Positions 35,573 to 44,513 of a DNA stretch of 64,000 nucleotides are shown here, one piece after another. Origin of the DNA: G965276765 sp965276765 (lineage in GTDB: Bacteria; Actinomycetota; Acidimicrobiia; Acidimicrobiales; Palsa-688); contig OZ255627.1 of the NCBI GenBank assembly GCA_965276765.1, forward strand, positions 4,340,001 to 4,404,000. The letters are read 5' to 3'. The notes beneath the pieces are model-generated. The model was given only the letters and a program-made list of their open reading frames with translations, made no database searches and had not been told where the DNA came from. The position numbers were made by a program, and so were the translations under genes. The first letter of the stretch is position 1. Each line of letters starts with the position of its first letter.

Positions 35573-35647
35573 GGCGGCGTGGCCGAGTGGTTTAGGCAAG
35601 GGCCTGCAAAGCCCTGTACCCCGGTTCGATCCCGGGCGCCGCCTCCA
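35573..35647 (+). tRNA. tRNA-Cys(GCA), integration site of a mobile element
   Basis: Acceptor GGCGGCG pairs with CGCCGCC, anticodon stem AGGGC/GCCCT closes loop CTGCAAA with anticodon GCA and T33, the T-arm holds GGTTCGATCC and the CCA is encoded. An integrase gene of opposite strand lies 100 bp downstream, the usual layout when an element integrates into the 3' end of a tRNA. In between are a small hairpin (ccctgctcagcaggg, 35655-35669) and two copies of gacgcgaaa (35708, 35719) that could be integrase arm sites. Confidence 0.95.
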
Positions 35648-35747
35648 GCAAACTCCCTGCTCAGCAGGGGTGTAGGGCTTCGATCGGGCGGGCTGGATCC
35701 CTGGAGAGACGCGAAAAAGACGCGAAAGTTCCAGCGCCGCGTCGCGA

Positions 35748-36921
35748 TCACCCGTGCTTCCCCTCCCGGGCAGATCCCTCCGCGCTCACCAGCGTGGTCG
35801 GACGCTGCGTCGGGGGGACGTCGAGGGACTCCCGGTACACGGAGTCGAGCCCGTCGGCGACTTGGCGTCCGAGGGCCGGGAAGAGGTGGCCATAGCGATC
35901 GAGCGTGACCGTGATCGAGGAGTGGCCCATCCGCTCCTGGATGCTCTTGGGGTGGGCACCTTGAGCGATGGCCAACGCCACCGCCGTGTGGCGGAGGTTG
36001 TGCCAGCGCAGGTCGGGTCGGCCTACGGCGAGACGGGCTTTCAGCCAAGTCTGGGAGGCGAAGCTCGAAGCGTGCGGCGTGTTGACGAACACCAGGCCGT
36101 CCACGCCGGGCTGAGCGCGCTCTGCCAGCTGCTCTTGGAGCATCGTGCAGAGGAACGCCGGAAGGTCCACGGTCCACGGTCCGCTTGCCGGCTGCGGTCT
36201 TCGGTTCGCCGAAGCCAAGGAACTTGCCGTTCACCTCGACGATCTGTTGGCGAACGCTGACGCACCGGCGCAGGAGGTCCAGGTCACGACGGCGGACCCC
36301 GAGCATCTCCGACCAGCGCAACCCGCTGTAAGCGGCAAACCAGATCCACGTCTGAAACCAGGGGTGGATAGCTCCGGCGAGGTCACGGATCTCCGCGGGC
36401 TCCAGCACCGTGATCTCCGAGGGGGTCTCCGCAGGCGGGCGTACCCCTCGGCACGGGTTCCTGCTCACGAGTTCCATGGCCACCGCATCGCCCAGGACCT
36501 TGCGGAGCACCGCGAAGCGCCGGCGAACCGCCGATGACCGCTCCCCGCTGGCCACCATCGCGGCCACCCAGGCTCTCACCTCACGGGGCGTGATCCGAGC
36601 GAGTTGGACGCTACCGAAGGACGGGAGGATGTGCAGCCGTAGGTCACGCTCGTAGCGGGCGCGGGTCGCCGGACGGAGGTGGACGACCGTGGCCCACCAC
36701 TCCTTAACCCACTGATCCAGGGTGAGCCGACCGGCCTCAGGGGTCGTCCAGGTGCCAGCGTGGGCCCGCATCCGTAGGTCGGCATGGAAATCACGCGCTT
36801 CACGTTTCGTCCCGAATCGCTTGCGCCGCGGGCGACCAGTTGGGTCCCTGTAGCGGAGTTCCCAATGCCCGTTCTCGGCTTGGTGGATCGGCTCAGCCGG
36901 CACAGGTCTGACCCCCTTCAC
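35748..36921 (-). pseudogene. Tyrosine-type integrase, frameshifted by a 7-bp duplication
   Basis: A phage/ICE integrase of about 390 codons. The N-terminal part has an arm-binding AP2-like stretch (HWELRYRDPTGRPRRKRFGTKREA) and the core-binding domain (LTLDQWVKEWWATVV). The catalytic Arg (YSGLRWSEML) is in one frame; the HxxR (WHNLRHTAV), second His (ERMGHSS) and nucleophile Tyr (LDRYGHL) are in another. The frames are split at 36164-36182 where ggtccac occurs twice in tandem; removing one copy restores GKRTVDLPAFL. All catalytic residues would then be present. It is next to tRNA-Cys and upstream of an excisionase-like gene. Confidence 0.85.
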
Positions 36922-37077
36922 TCCGAAGGACTCGTCGGCGATATTCGGCCACTTCGACCTCCGACGGCCCGATTCTCGGCAGGTTAGAGGCACCACCCGG
37001 GGCCTCGATATGACGCCGGTCCCGACCACAGTGGCCCGGTAGATAGCACCCATTCTCGCAGGGTCGGCGCCGGGCTG

Positions 37078-37293
37078 TCACGAGAGCCGCCCCCGCTCGC
37101 TGGTCCGCGGGTGCCGTCCACCGTCGAGCCAAGCAGCGATCTCGGCGGGGTCGAAGCGGACGAGGCCGCCGACCTTGAGGTACGGCACGCGCCGCTCGGC
37201 GATGAGCCGGCGGACGTGGCGGACGGTGATGCCGAGCTGGGCGGCGAGCTGGTCGATCGTGAGGAGCTGAGGGAGGGTGTCAATGCTGGCCAT
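37078..37293 (-). CDS. Excisionase-like helix-turn-helix protein
   Basis: A 71-residue protein with a winged MerR/AlpA-type HTH: LLTIDQLAAQLGITVRHVRRLIAERRVPYLKVGGLVRFDPAEIAAWLD. This is the DNA-binding unit of excisionases (Xis, BldC-like) that steer integrase toward excision. It lies directly upstream of the integrase on the same strand, the usual int-xis order of actinobacterial integrative elements. Confidence 0.85.
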   Translation of the reverse strand: MASIDTLPQLLTIDQLAAQLGITVRHVRRLIAERRVPYLKVGGLVRFDPAEIAAWLDGGRHPRTSERGRLS

Positions 37294-37631
37294 GGGTGTC
37301 TCCAGTGTCGTGGGGGCTGTCTGTCGGCGAGGCCTGGCACCGCGATCTCCGTCAGCGGATGCTCAATGCGGCCTCTATACGGTCACCACTCGGCGGTCCA
37401 CGCTATTGACCGACTCCATCTCTCGCTTACTAATCTCCTGCACTATCACCTTCACCCTCAGGTAGTTCTCACCGCTATTGTCTTCTATTGACCGTCATTT
37501 TCCGATCCCCATTTAGCCTCTCATCTTCCTTCCATGCTGCTGCTATAAAGGCAAGAGACGAAGAACACGTTTGCAACCCGAGGGGTTGCCGGTGGCGTCG
37601 AGCGCAGTGGCGGAGAGGGGAGGTGAGGCGG
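37294..37631. other. Divergent low-GC gap, candidate oriT and promoters
   Basis: The gap between xis and the relaxase gene is clearly poorer in GC than the rest of the window. It holds two copies of ctattgaccg (near 37402 and 37484) and a perfect 7-bp hairpin gcaaccc-gag-gggttgc (37574-37590) 41 bases before the relaxase start. MobF oriT sites usually lie beside the relaxase gene, so this is a reasonable candidate; no nic site can be assigned by eye. Confidence 0.4.
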
Positions 37632-40600
37632 ATGGCATGGATGCGGATGATGGGGGCGGAGTCGGTCGCCTACCACCGGGCGACGGTCCTCGAACGCAAC
37701 GACGACCATGCCGGTCTGGCGCTCGCCTACTACGCATCCCGGGGGGAGACGCCGATGGTGTGGCGCGGCTCGGGCTCATCCTCGCTGGGGCTGTCGGGGG
37801 TTGTGTGGACCGAGACATACGAGGCAGTCTTCGGGTCGGGCGGAGCCAAGGATCCCGTCTCGGGCGAGCGGCTGGTGGGGACGCGCCGTCCGGGGATGGA
37901 GCTGGTGATTTCGGCGCATAAGTCCGTGGCCGAGTTGGGGGTGATCGGCCGGGCCGAGGACATGCACACGATCCTCGACGCCGAGCGCTACGCCACCCTC
38001 GCCTACCTGGACCTGGTGACCCACCAGATAGGCGGCCGCCGAGGCCGGGCGGCGGCTGCGACGGCGCCCGGGGGGCTGGTCTACGCGCACACCCGTCATG
38101 CGACGTCCCGGGCCGGCGATCCCTGCCCGCACGATCATGTGCTGATCGCGAATGTGGTGGAGATGCTGGATGAGGTCGGTGGGTGGAAGGCGGCGGATAC
38201 GACGCTGTGGCGTGAGCACCTCCACGCCGCCACGATGGTCGGCCGGCTCGCCGCGGCCCGGGTGGCCGTGGACCTGGGGTACGGGATTGAACCGGACGAT
38301 GGACCGTCGGGCAGCCTGGGGCAGTGGGGGATCGCCGGGATCCCCGACGAGGTCCTCGCCGTGCACTCCAAGCGGGCAGCGGAGATCGATGCCGAGTGTG
38401 CACGCCGCGGCGAGAGCAGCTACCGAGCCAGGGGCGTGGCAGCGCGGACCACGCGCTCGGCCAAGGAGCACGAGAGCGGAGCTGACCTGGTCGACCGATG
38501 GCAGGCCGAGCTGGCCGAGGCGGGCTGGCCGGTGGAACGGATCGCGGCGTCGGTGGCCGAGGCCGCCCGGGCTCGACGTCCAGTCGAACGGGTGACCCTG
38601 AAGAGTGTCCGAGGGCTGGTGTCCGATGTGCTCGGCGACGACGGCGACCTGGCCCGACGCAAGGTGTTCTCCCGCCGCCATGTGATCGTCGCGCTCACCC
38701 CTCGGCTGTTCGGGCAGGACCCGGCGGTGCTCGATCCGCTGGTGGCACGGGTGCTGGCCGACCCCGAGGCGGTCCCTCTGGTCGGGGTGGCCGGGGCCAG
38801 GGAGCGGGTGTACTCGCTGGCATCGGTCATAGCCCGTGAGACCGCTATCGCCGACAGCCTGGACCGCCAGTTGGCCCGCACCGAAGCACCCACCGTCCCT
38901 ACCGCGGTGGTGGAGGCGGCGATCGTCGCTGCCGAGGCCAACCTCGGCGGCTCCCTCTCCGCTGAGCAGCGGGCCGCCTCGGTCGGAATCTGCACCTCGG
39001 GGCGAGGAGCCGAGCTGGTGGTCGGCGTAGCCGGTGCGGGCAAGACGACCATGCTCGCCGTCGTGGCCGCCGCGTTCGAGCAGACCGGCTATCAGGTGGT
39101 CGGCACTGCGACCTCCGGTCAGGCCGCCCGGACCCTCGGGGTCGAGGCGGGGATCGGCGAGTCGAGAACCGTGGCGAGCCTGGTGTGGCGCCTCGACCAG
39201 GACCGCCTCGCTCTCGACGACCGTTCGGTGGTCATACTCGACGAGGCCGGTATGACCGAGGACGTGGGCCTGGCCCGCCTCGCCGCTCACGTGGAGGCAG
39301 CCGGAGCGAAGCTGGTCGTGGTCGGCGATCTCCGCCAGCTCGGGGCGGTCGGAACCGGCGGGGCGCTGGCCGCCCTGGTCGGACGTCACCGCGACGCGGT
39401 GCACCAGCTAGTCGACAACCGCCGCCAGGTCGACCCCGACGAACGCCGAGCACTGGCCGATCTTCGCGATGGGGAAGTCACGAAGGCCGTCGCCTGGTAC
39501 GCCGACGCCCGGCGGCTCCACGCTGTTGCGGACCGGGACCAGGCGCTGCAGGCCGCGGTGAACGCCTGGGCCGCCGACGTCAACGCCGGGCGCACCACCG
39601 GGCTCTACGCGTGGCGGCGAGTCAACGTCGCCGAGCTCAACCGCAGAGCCAGAGAATGGATGGAGAGCGCCGGGCGGCTCACCGGGCCGGAGCTGGCCTG
39701 CCCAGGTGGCGGCGTCTACAGGGCAGGGGACCGGGTCGTCGCCCTCGCCCCGCTTGCCTCGATGGTCAGCTCTCAGGGCGGCACCGTCGAGTCCGTCGAC
39801 CCCGGCGCCGGATCGTTGGTCATCCGCACCGGCGACGGCCGCCAGGTCACCCTCAATGTCGAGGAGGCCAGCCCCGACCATCTCGGCTACGGGTATGCGA
39901 CCACCGTCCACCGAGCCCAAGGCGCCACCGTCGATGCCGCCCACCTCTTCGCCGACGGCGGCGGCCGGGAACTCGCCTACGTGGGGATGAGCCGGGCCCG
40001 TCACGCCGCCCACGCCTGGGTCGTCGCCGACGACCTCGCCCAAGTCAGAGAGGATCTCCGCCGGGACTGGTCGACCACCCGCACCCCCACCTGGGCGATC
40101 GACACCGGCCAGCCCGCCCCCGGGCAAGCTGGCACCGAGGCGATCACCGGCGACGGTCGCGACAACCGGGTCACGGTCGCTGCGCTGGCCCACGCTCGGG
40201 CCACGGCCATCGCCAAGGCTGTCGGTGGCGTCACGCCGAGCGATCTCGGGCCGGCCCTCTCCGACGCCAGAGACGCACTCCGTCGCCTCGAGCAGGCCCG
40301 AGCCGATCTCGACACCGGAACAGGCGCATACCGGAGCACCGCGGGCCGGAACGCCGTCGCCGACCTTGCGCACGCCCGCGCCGGGCTCGCCGAGGCCGAA
40401 GGCACCGCCGTGTACGCCCCTCGCAGGCGGGACCGCCGCACCGCCAGTCGAGACGCCAGCCGGTGGGCCGCACTCGAAGCCGACGCCTTCCGGCGCTGGC
40501 AGGACCACGTCGCCCCAGAAGCCGAACGCCTCGACACCCAGATCACCGAGCACCAAGCGGACGTCGAGGCCGTCATCGCCCGACATGATCGCCAGCAGGC

Positions 40601-40805
40601 AGTGGGTGGACGACTTGGCCATGATGCTCTCCGACTCCGGCGCGACGCCGGACGCCTCGCGGCGGGTCTCGACGGCTACCGTGACCAGCTCGACGGTCCG
40701 CGCCGGAGGCAGCCGCAGCCCGCCGCCGGTCGACTTGACCCTCTCGCAGTACGGACGCTGTGGGAAGAGCCGGTCGAGCACGGCAGCGCCGCTCCCGACC
40801 TGTAA
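37632..40805 (+). CDS. MobF-family conjugative relaxase-helicase (TrwC/TraI type)
   Basis: A 1057-residue protein from an ATG with aggtgagg upstream. The N-terminal TrwC relaxase domain has conserved tyrosines (SVAYHRATVLE, LALAYYASRGETP) and the metal-binding HUH-type histidines His156, His167 and His169 (RHATSRAGDPCPHDH). A RecD-like helicase follows: Walker A VAGAGKTT (Lys471), Walker B VVILDEAGM, VVVGDLRQLGAVG and YATTVHRAQGATVDAAH. The C-terminal 250 residues are helical and charged. It would nick oriT and unwind the transferred strand. With int and xis this marks an integrative conjugative or mobilisable element; no coupling protein or secretion genes lie within the window. Confidence 0.92.
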   Translation: MAWMRMMGAESVAYHRATVLERNDDHAGLALAYYASRGETPMVWRGSGSSSLGLSGVVWTETYEAVFGSGGAKDPVSGERLVGTRRPGMELVISAHKSVAELGVIGRAEDMHTILDAERYATLAYLDLVTHQIGGRRGRAAAATAPGGLVYAHTRHATSRAGDPCPHDHVLIANVVEMLDEVGGWKAADTTLWREHLHAATMVGRLAAARVAVDLGYGIEPDDGPSGSLGQWGIAGIPDEVLAVHSKRAAEIDAECARRGESSYRARGVAARTTRSAKEHESGADLVDRWQAELAEAGWPVERIAASVAEAARARRPVERVTLKSVRGLVSDVLGDDGDLARRKVFSRRHVIVALTPRLFGQDPAVLDPLVARVLADPEAVPLVGVAGARERVYSLASVIARETAIADSLDRQLARTEAPTVPTAVVEAAIVAAEANLGGSLSAEQRAASVGICTSGRGAELVVGVAGAGKTTMLAVVAAAFEQTGYQVVGTATSGQAARTLGVEAGIGESRTVASLVWRLDQDRLALDDRSVVILDEAGMTEDVGLARLAAHVEAAGAKLVVVGDLRQLGAVGTGGALAALVGRHRDAVHQLVDNRRQVDPDERRALADLRDGEVTKAVAWYADARRLHAVADRDQALQAAVNAWAADVNAGRTTGLYAWRRVNVAELNRRAREWMESAGRLTGPELACPGGGVYRAGDRVVALAPLASMVSSQGGTVESVDPGAGSLVIRTGDGRQVTLNVEEASPDHLGYGYATTVHRAQGATVDAAHLFADGGGRELAYVGMSRARHAAHAWVVADDLAQVREDLRRDWSTTRTPTWAIDTGQPAPGQAGTEAITGDGRDNRVTVAALAHARATAIAKAVGGVTPSDLGPALSDARDALRRLEQARADLDTGTGAYRSTAGRNAVADLAHARAGLAEAEGTAVYAPRRRDRRTASRDASRWAALEADAFRRWQDHVAPEAERLDTQITEHQADVEAVIARHDRQQAVGGRLGHDALRLRRDAGRLAAGLDGYRDQLDGPRRRQPQPAAGRLDPLAVRTLWEEPVEHGSAAPDL

Positions 40806-41110
40806 CGGCAGCCGCCCAACGCCGAGCGTCCCGTGCTTGGGCCCTACCTCAGCGAGCCCCGCCCAACGACGCCGACTATGCGCCCGGGTCGGCGCCCTCC
40901 CAGTCAGACCGCGGATTGCGCAGAACGAACGACCTGTTCCGTACGGTCCGACAGCGGGCACCCCAGCCGCCGCTCGCGCTTGCCGCTGCAAGCACTTGGC
41001 GCTCCGGTCTGACCATCGCGACCGACGCACCGAGCCGGGCACGGGGGCTGGCCCATTCCCATTTGGGGATCGGCTATTCGGACGAGGAAGGGCTGCGTCT
41101 CAGGGATCGC
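40806..41110. other. Gap without a supported gene
   Basis: About 300 bp between the relaxase and the DJ-1-like gene. Frames here have shadow composition. I looked for a repeat of the tRNA-Cys 3' end that would mark the other border of the element and saw none. Confidence 0.5.
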
Positions 41111-41716
41111 TCATACCGGGGGTGCGGGATCGTACTGGATGCCTCGCCGTACCTCGCGTGCCCGGTCCGTGCCGGCAAGCCGGTTGACGAGGTGAAGGGC
41201 CATGTCGATGCCGGCGGAGATGCCAGCCGACGTCACCACGTTGCCGTCGTCGACGAACCGCTCGTCGGGGCGGACGTCGATGGTCGGGTCGAGCTTGATG
41301 AGGTCGTCCAGGGCGCGCCAGTGAGTAGTTGCCGGGCGCCCCGACAGGAGGCCGGCGGCGGCGTAGACAAGCGAGCCGGTGCACACGCTGGTCATGATCG
41401 GGACGTGCTCACGCTGCCGGCGCACCCAGTTGAGTTGAGCTTCGTCGCGAAGCTGTGGGCGCGTGCCCTGACCGCCCGGGTAGACCAGGACATCGAGCGG
41501 CGGAGCGTCAGCGTAGGAGTGGTGCGCTTGTACAACCAGGCCCTTCGCGCACTGCACCAGTCCGCCTGTCTGGGACAGGCATGACACGGCGTAGCCGTCC
41601 TCAGCGAAGTTGCGCGCCCAGTACGACAGCACCTCCCAGGGGCCGATGGCGTCGAGTTCCTCGACGTCGGCGAAGAGCAGGATTCCGATGTGCTTCAGGT
41701 CGTCGTCACTGGCCAC
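41111..41716 (-). CDS. DJ-1/PfpI family protein
   Basis: A 201-residue glutamine-amidotransferase-like protein. The nucleophile elbow is TSVCTGSLVYAAAGLL, with the Cys in the usual position; an upstream Glu-bearing VEELDAIGPWEVL fits the conserved acidic partner. The later THWRALDDLIKL and SAGISAGIDMALHLV match the isonitrile-hydratase/AraC-linked subgroup (InhA-like). It likely acts on a small molecule rather than as a protease; the substrate is unknown. It is divergent from the cupin gene. Confidence 0.88.
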   Translation of the reverse strand: MASDDDLKHIGILLFADVEELDAIGPWEVLSYWARNFAEDGYAVSCLSQTGGLVQCAKGLVVQAHHSYADAPPLDVLVYPGGQGTRPQLRDEAQLNWVRRQREHVPIMTSVCTGSLVYAAAGLLSGRPATTHWRALDDLIKLDPTIDVRPDERFVDDGNVVTSAGISAGIDMALHLVNRLAGTDRAREVRRGIQYDPAPPV

Positions 41717-41810
41717 GCCTCCAGGATGACAGCCGCGAACGGCTCGTCGAATGTCCGGCTGGCGATTCGCCTCGACGGTTACTGCTTCCTGGCTGTGGGA
41801 GAATCAAGGC

Positions 41811-42122
41811 ATGCGCTTCATTGACGCCGACAGCTTCACGGCCGACCGTCCTTGGGGCGCCTTGGACGTCGCTGAGATCGAGGACGCGACCATCCGCCTG
41901 CACTGGACCGACCAGCCCTACATCTGGCACGTCAACGACGGCCCAGAGGTCTTCGTGGTCCTCGATGGCGAAGTCGACATGCACTACCGCGATGCGGGCG
42001 AAGAGCACGTCGAACGGCTCACACCCGGCCGTGTCTGCTACGCCGAAGTCGGAGACGAGCACGTGGCCCGCCCCGCACCGCAGGCGCGAATCCTGGTCAT
42101 CGAGCGCAAGGGAAGCGTGTAA
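41811..42122 (+). CDS. Small cupin-domain protein
   Basis: A 103-residue single-domain cupin from the ATG at MRFIDADSFTADRPWGALDV. The barrel motif appears as WHVNDGPEVFVVLDGEVDMHY and the second half as RLTPGRVCYAEVGDEHVARP, with His residues that could hold a metal. Function unknown; it may bind or isomerise a small ligand. It lies divergent from the DJ-1-like gene. Confidence 0.75.
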   Translation: MRFIDADSFTADRPWGALDVAEIEDATIRLHWTDQPYIWHVNDGPEVFVVLDGEVDMHYRDAGEEHVERLTPGRVCYAEVGDEHVARPAPQARILVIERKGSV

Positions 42123-42230
42123 CAAGCCGCCGCGCCTCTCCGCGAAGGCGTTCGATGAACGATCGCTCTACGACACAGGGAAGCCGCTCGTCGACGGTCA
42201 CCGTGACCCTGGCGAAGTATCGTGGTGGCG

Positions 42231-42494
42231 ATGTCGGAACTCATGACCGCTGACCGGCGGGCCACTGCCGGTGAGGTAGCAGCGAAGCGAGTCGAGCTAC
42301 GTGCGCTCGCGTCACGGCACCGGTTCGGTGCCGTCGACGTCGCCGCGGACGGCATGATCATCGTCCGAACCGACGATCCGGGGTATCGGAACCTGGCGCG
42401 TTTCGCGGGCGAAGCGTCTCGCCTCGTCGGCGCGTACGTCCAGGTGATCACTGACGACGTCCCAGCAGCCTCGGTTCCAACCAACCCTTTGTGA
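42231..42494 (+). CDS. Reduced nucleotidyltransferase-like antitoxin of a HEPN pair
   Basis: An 87-residue protein directly before, and overlapping (GTGA), the HEPN gene. Its order, ELRALASRHRFGAVDV at the start and a closing LARFAGEASRLVGAYVQVITDD, resembles the first helix and last strand of minimal nucleotidyltransferase (MntA) antitoxins. The active-site core GSxxRGxxxxxSDxD that should lie between is absent; only AADGMIIVRTDD stands there. So it may be a non-catalytic antitoxin or a new partner type. Position supports antitoxin; mechanism is uncertain. Confidence 0.55.
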   Translation: MSELMTADRRATAGEVAAKRVELRALASRHRFGAVDVAADGMIIVRTDDPGYRNLARFAGEASRLVGAYVQVITDDVPAASVPTNPL

Positions 42495-42829
42495 GCCCCG
42501 CCGAGCTTCTCGCCGGCTTGGCACGTGAGCTGGAGGCGATCGAGCAGCTGGTGGCACGGGGACGAGCTGCATGGGACGCTGACGAATTGCTCCGGTTGGC
42601 GATCGAACGTCACTGGATCACCGCCGGCAACTACGCCGAGAGCTACCGGCTGGCGGAGGAGCTTCCCGTGGCAACCGACCCTTGGACCGAGCTGTACGAC
42701 TACCGCTGCCTTCTCGCCCATGCCCTGCCCGAGCTGCTGGACCCAGAGCGGGTCTGGAACGACGCGGCTGGTGACGTGAGCCGACTCCGCGGCGCCGTCG
42801 AGCAGCATCGAAGCAGACAGTCTCTATAG
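42491..42829 (+). CDS. HEPN-domain toxin (HepT/DUF86-like)
   Basis: A 112-residue all-helical protein from GTG overlapping the previous stop. The HEPN RNase motif Arg-x4-His is present as YDYRCLLAHALPEL, followed by DPERVWNDAAGDVSRLRGAVEQH, the usual HepT ending. HEPN toxins cut RNA and are silenced by an MNT partner that AMPylates the Tyr near the motif; here a Tyr sits two residues before the Arg. The intact motif suggests an active toxin. Confidence 0.75.
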   Translation: MSPAELLAGLARELEAIEQLVARGRAAWDADELLRLAIERHWITAGNYAESYRLAEELPVATDPWTELYDYRCLLAHALPELLDPERVWNDAAGDVSRLRGAVEQHRSRQSL

Positions 42830-42874
42830 GGATCGGTAAGCGGACAGCGTCTTCGCCTCGGGCTGCTGGCGTAT

Positions 42875-43438
42875 CTACCGGGCGTTGCGTTGTCGGGCTC
42901 GGTGTTGGGCAACGTTGGTGCGGTTGCCGCAGCGGCTGGGGGTGCAGAAGCGGCGGCGGCCGTTGGTGCTGGTGTCGATGAACATGCCGGTACAGGTGTC
43001 GGATGCGCAGGAGCGGAGCCGCCCGTAGCCCAAGGCGTGCACGACGCCGAGCAGGCTGACCGCGGCGAGCAGCCGGACCTGTTGTGAGCAGGTCGCCTGG
43101 TCGGTGGTGGTGACCTTCCAGCGCAACGCGCTGCCGGTCGGGGCGGGATGGAGGGCGAGGCGGTGCGGGCTGTGGTCGAGGAGGTGGTTGAGGGCATCGA
43201 GGATGGCTCCGCCGGCGTCGAGGTCGACGATCCGGGCCAGCTCGCCACGCAGCGCCCGTAGTTCTTCGACGTCGGCGCGGGTCGGCCGGCCCGCGCCGAC
43301 CAGGTCGTGGTCGACCAGAAAAGTGTGTAGTTCGGTGGTGGTGGTCAGTCGGTCTCCGGCGCTGAACCCAGCCCTGGTGTTGAGCAGGTCGGTTACCACC
43401 ACCCCCCCTGGGGTGTAGCCCCCCACGTCAACTTCCAT
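42875..43438 (-). CDS. CGNR zinc-finger regulator
   Basis: A 187-residue protein with an N-terminal ABATE-type stress-response domain (DLLNTRAGFSAGDRLTTTTELHTFLVDHDLV) and the C-terminal CGNR zinc finger: SCASDTCTGMFIDTSTNGRRRFCTPSRCGNRTNVAQHRAR, with four cysteines. Such proteins are DNA-binding regulators. It is divergent from an EamA exporter, a common pairing, and a palindrome lies in the shared promoter, so it probably represses the exporter and itself. Confidence 0.9.
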   Translation of the reverse strand: MEVDVGGYTPGGVVVTDLLNTRAGFSAGDRLTTTTELHTFLVDHDLVGAGRPTRADVEELRALRGELARIVDLDAGGAILDALNHLLDHSPHRLALHPAPTGSALRWKVTTTDQATCSQQVRLLAAVSLLGVVHALGYGRLRSCASDTCTGMFIDTSTNGRRRFCTPSRCGNRTNVAQHRARQRNAR

Positions 43439-43478
43439 TCCGTGCTCTCCTCTCGCTCCACCAAGTGTACCTCGAAGT

Positions 43479-43508
43479 GTAAGGTATCTACAGCGATAGA
43501 AACCTTAC
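43479..43508. promoter_or_regulatory. Palindrome in the CGNR/EamA divergent promoter
   Basis: gtaaggt (43479) and accttac (43502) pair exactly, with an inner tcta/taga pair, giving a 30-bp dyad between the two divergent genes. It is a likely CGNR-regulator operator. Confidence 0.6.
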
Positions 43509-43574
43509 GTGTTGACGGGGCGGGCCTGATGGCAGGAGTTCCCCCGCTCATGTCGAGGTCAAGGGGAGACACGT

Positions 43575-44513
43575 ATGACCGACACAGCCGTGCGCACGGG
43601 TACCGCCACCGGTGACCGCAATGCAACGTCCAGGTCACGAGGCCTCATGTGGGCGGCGGCCGGTATCGCCGTGTGGGCGACCAACGCCGCCGCCGCCGGG
43701 GTCGCGCTACGCCACTACCCGCTCGGGCCGGTCCTGGTGGTCATGTGCGCCGCGGCCACACTCACCCTGCTCGTCGTCCGCGCCGCTCAACGCCGCCGGC
43801 GGCCCGTGGCCATGCGACCATTGCCTCACCGGACCGGTCTCGTTGGCGGCATGGTCATCGGGGTGGTCGGATTGGCCGGGACGCTGGTGTTCCAATACGT
43901 CGGGTTCGCCGACGCCCCCCTGGTGGAAGCCAACGTCATCTCCTACGGGTGGCCCATGTTCGCCGCCGTCGCCCTGGCCGTCACCATCCGCAACCGAACC
44001 AGCGCCGCAGCACTGGGCTGCGCGCTGGTCGGCTTCGCCGGAGTGGCCGTCATGTTCACCGGCTCGACCGGCACCACCGGCGGCAGCGTCATCGGCTACG
44101 GCGCCTCGCTGGGCTCCGCGGTATGCATGGCCCTCTACACCCTCGCCATCGCCCGGGTTCGTCTCGCCCAGGTTGACGTGCTGCTCATCGGCGCCGTCGC
44201 CGCCCTGACCGTCGCCGTCGTCTACGACGCCCTAACCACCGGCACCTTTCCCCTCGGAGTTCCCTTGCTGGGCGCCCTGTACTGCGGCATCGGGCCAGTC
44301 GCCGGCGGCTACCTGCTGTGGAGCCGAGCCATGACCCTCACCCACGGACGCCTCGCACCACTCGGCTATGCCATCCCACTGCTCAGCAGCTGCCTCCTCC
44401 TGGCCACCGGAGCCCCATTCACCACCCGAACCCTCGCCGGCGGCACCCTCATCATCGCCTGCAGCGCCGGCGTACTCATCAACGACCGGATCAGCCACAC
44501 CCGCAGGCTCTGA
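43575..44513 (+). CDS. EamA/DMT-family exporter
   Basis: A 312-residue membrane protein with about ten hydrophobic helices in two EamA repeats (GLMWAAAGIAVWATNAAAAGVALRHYPLG opens the first; VIGYGASLGSAVCMALYTLAIARV opens the second) and the ending PFTTRTLAGGTLIIACSAGVLIND. This is the drug/metabolite transporter superfamily, exporting amino acids, nucleosides or drugs. Divergent CGNR regulator and palindrome suggest inducible expression. Confidence 0.9.
   Translation: MTDTAVRTGTATGDRNATSRSRGLMWAAAGIAVWATNAAAAGVALRHYPLGPVLVVMCAAATLTLLVVRAAQRRRRPVAMRPLPHRTGLVGGMVIGVVGLAGTLVFQYVGFADAPLVEANVISYGWPMFAAVALAVTIRNRTSAAALGCALVGFAGVAVMFTGSTGTTGGSVIGYGASLGSAVCMALYTLAIARVRLAQVDVLLIGAVAALTVAVVYDALTTGTFPLGVPLLGALYCGIGPVAGGYLLWSRAMTLTHGRLAPLGYAIPLLSSCLLLATGAPFTTRTLAGGTLIIACSAGVLINDRISHTRRL

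Noticed and set aside
35092..37053. A single 653-residue minus-strand ORF from the integrase through tRNA-Cys
   Set aside because: Only its first part is integrase; after the 7-bp duplication it runs in the wrong frame across the tRNA and the basic protein gene.
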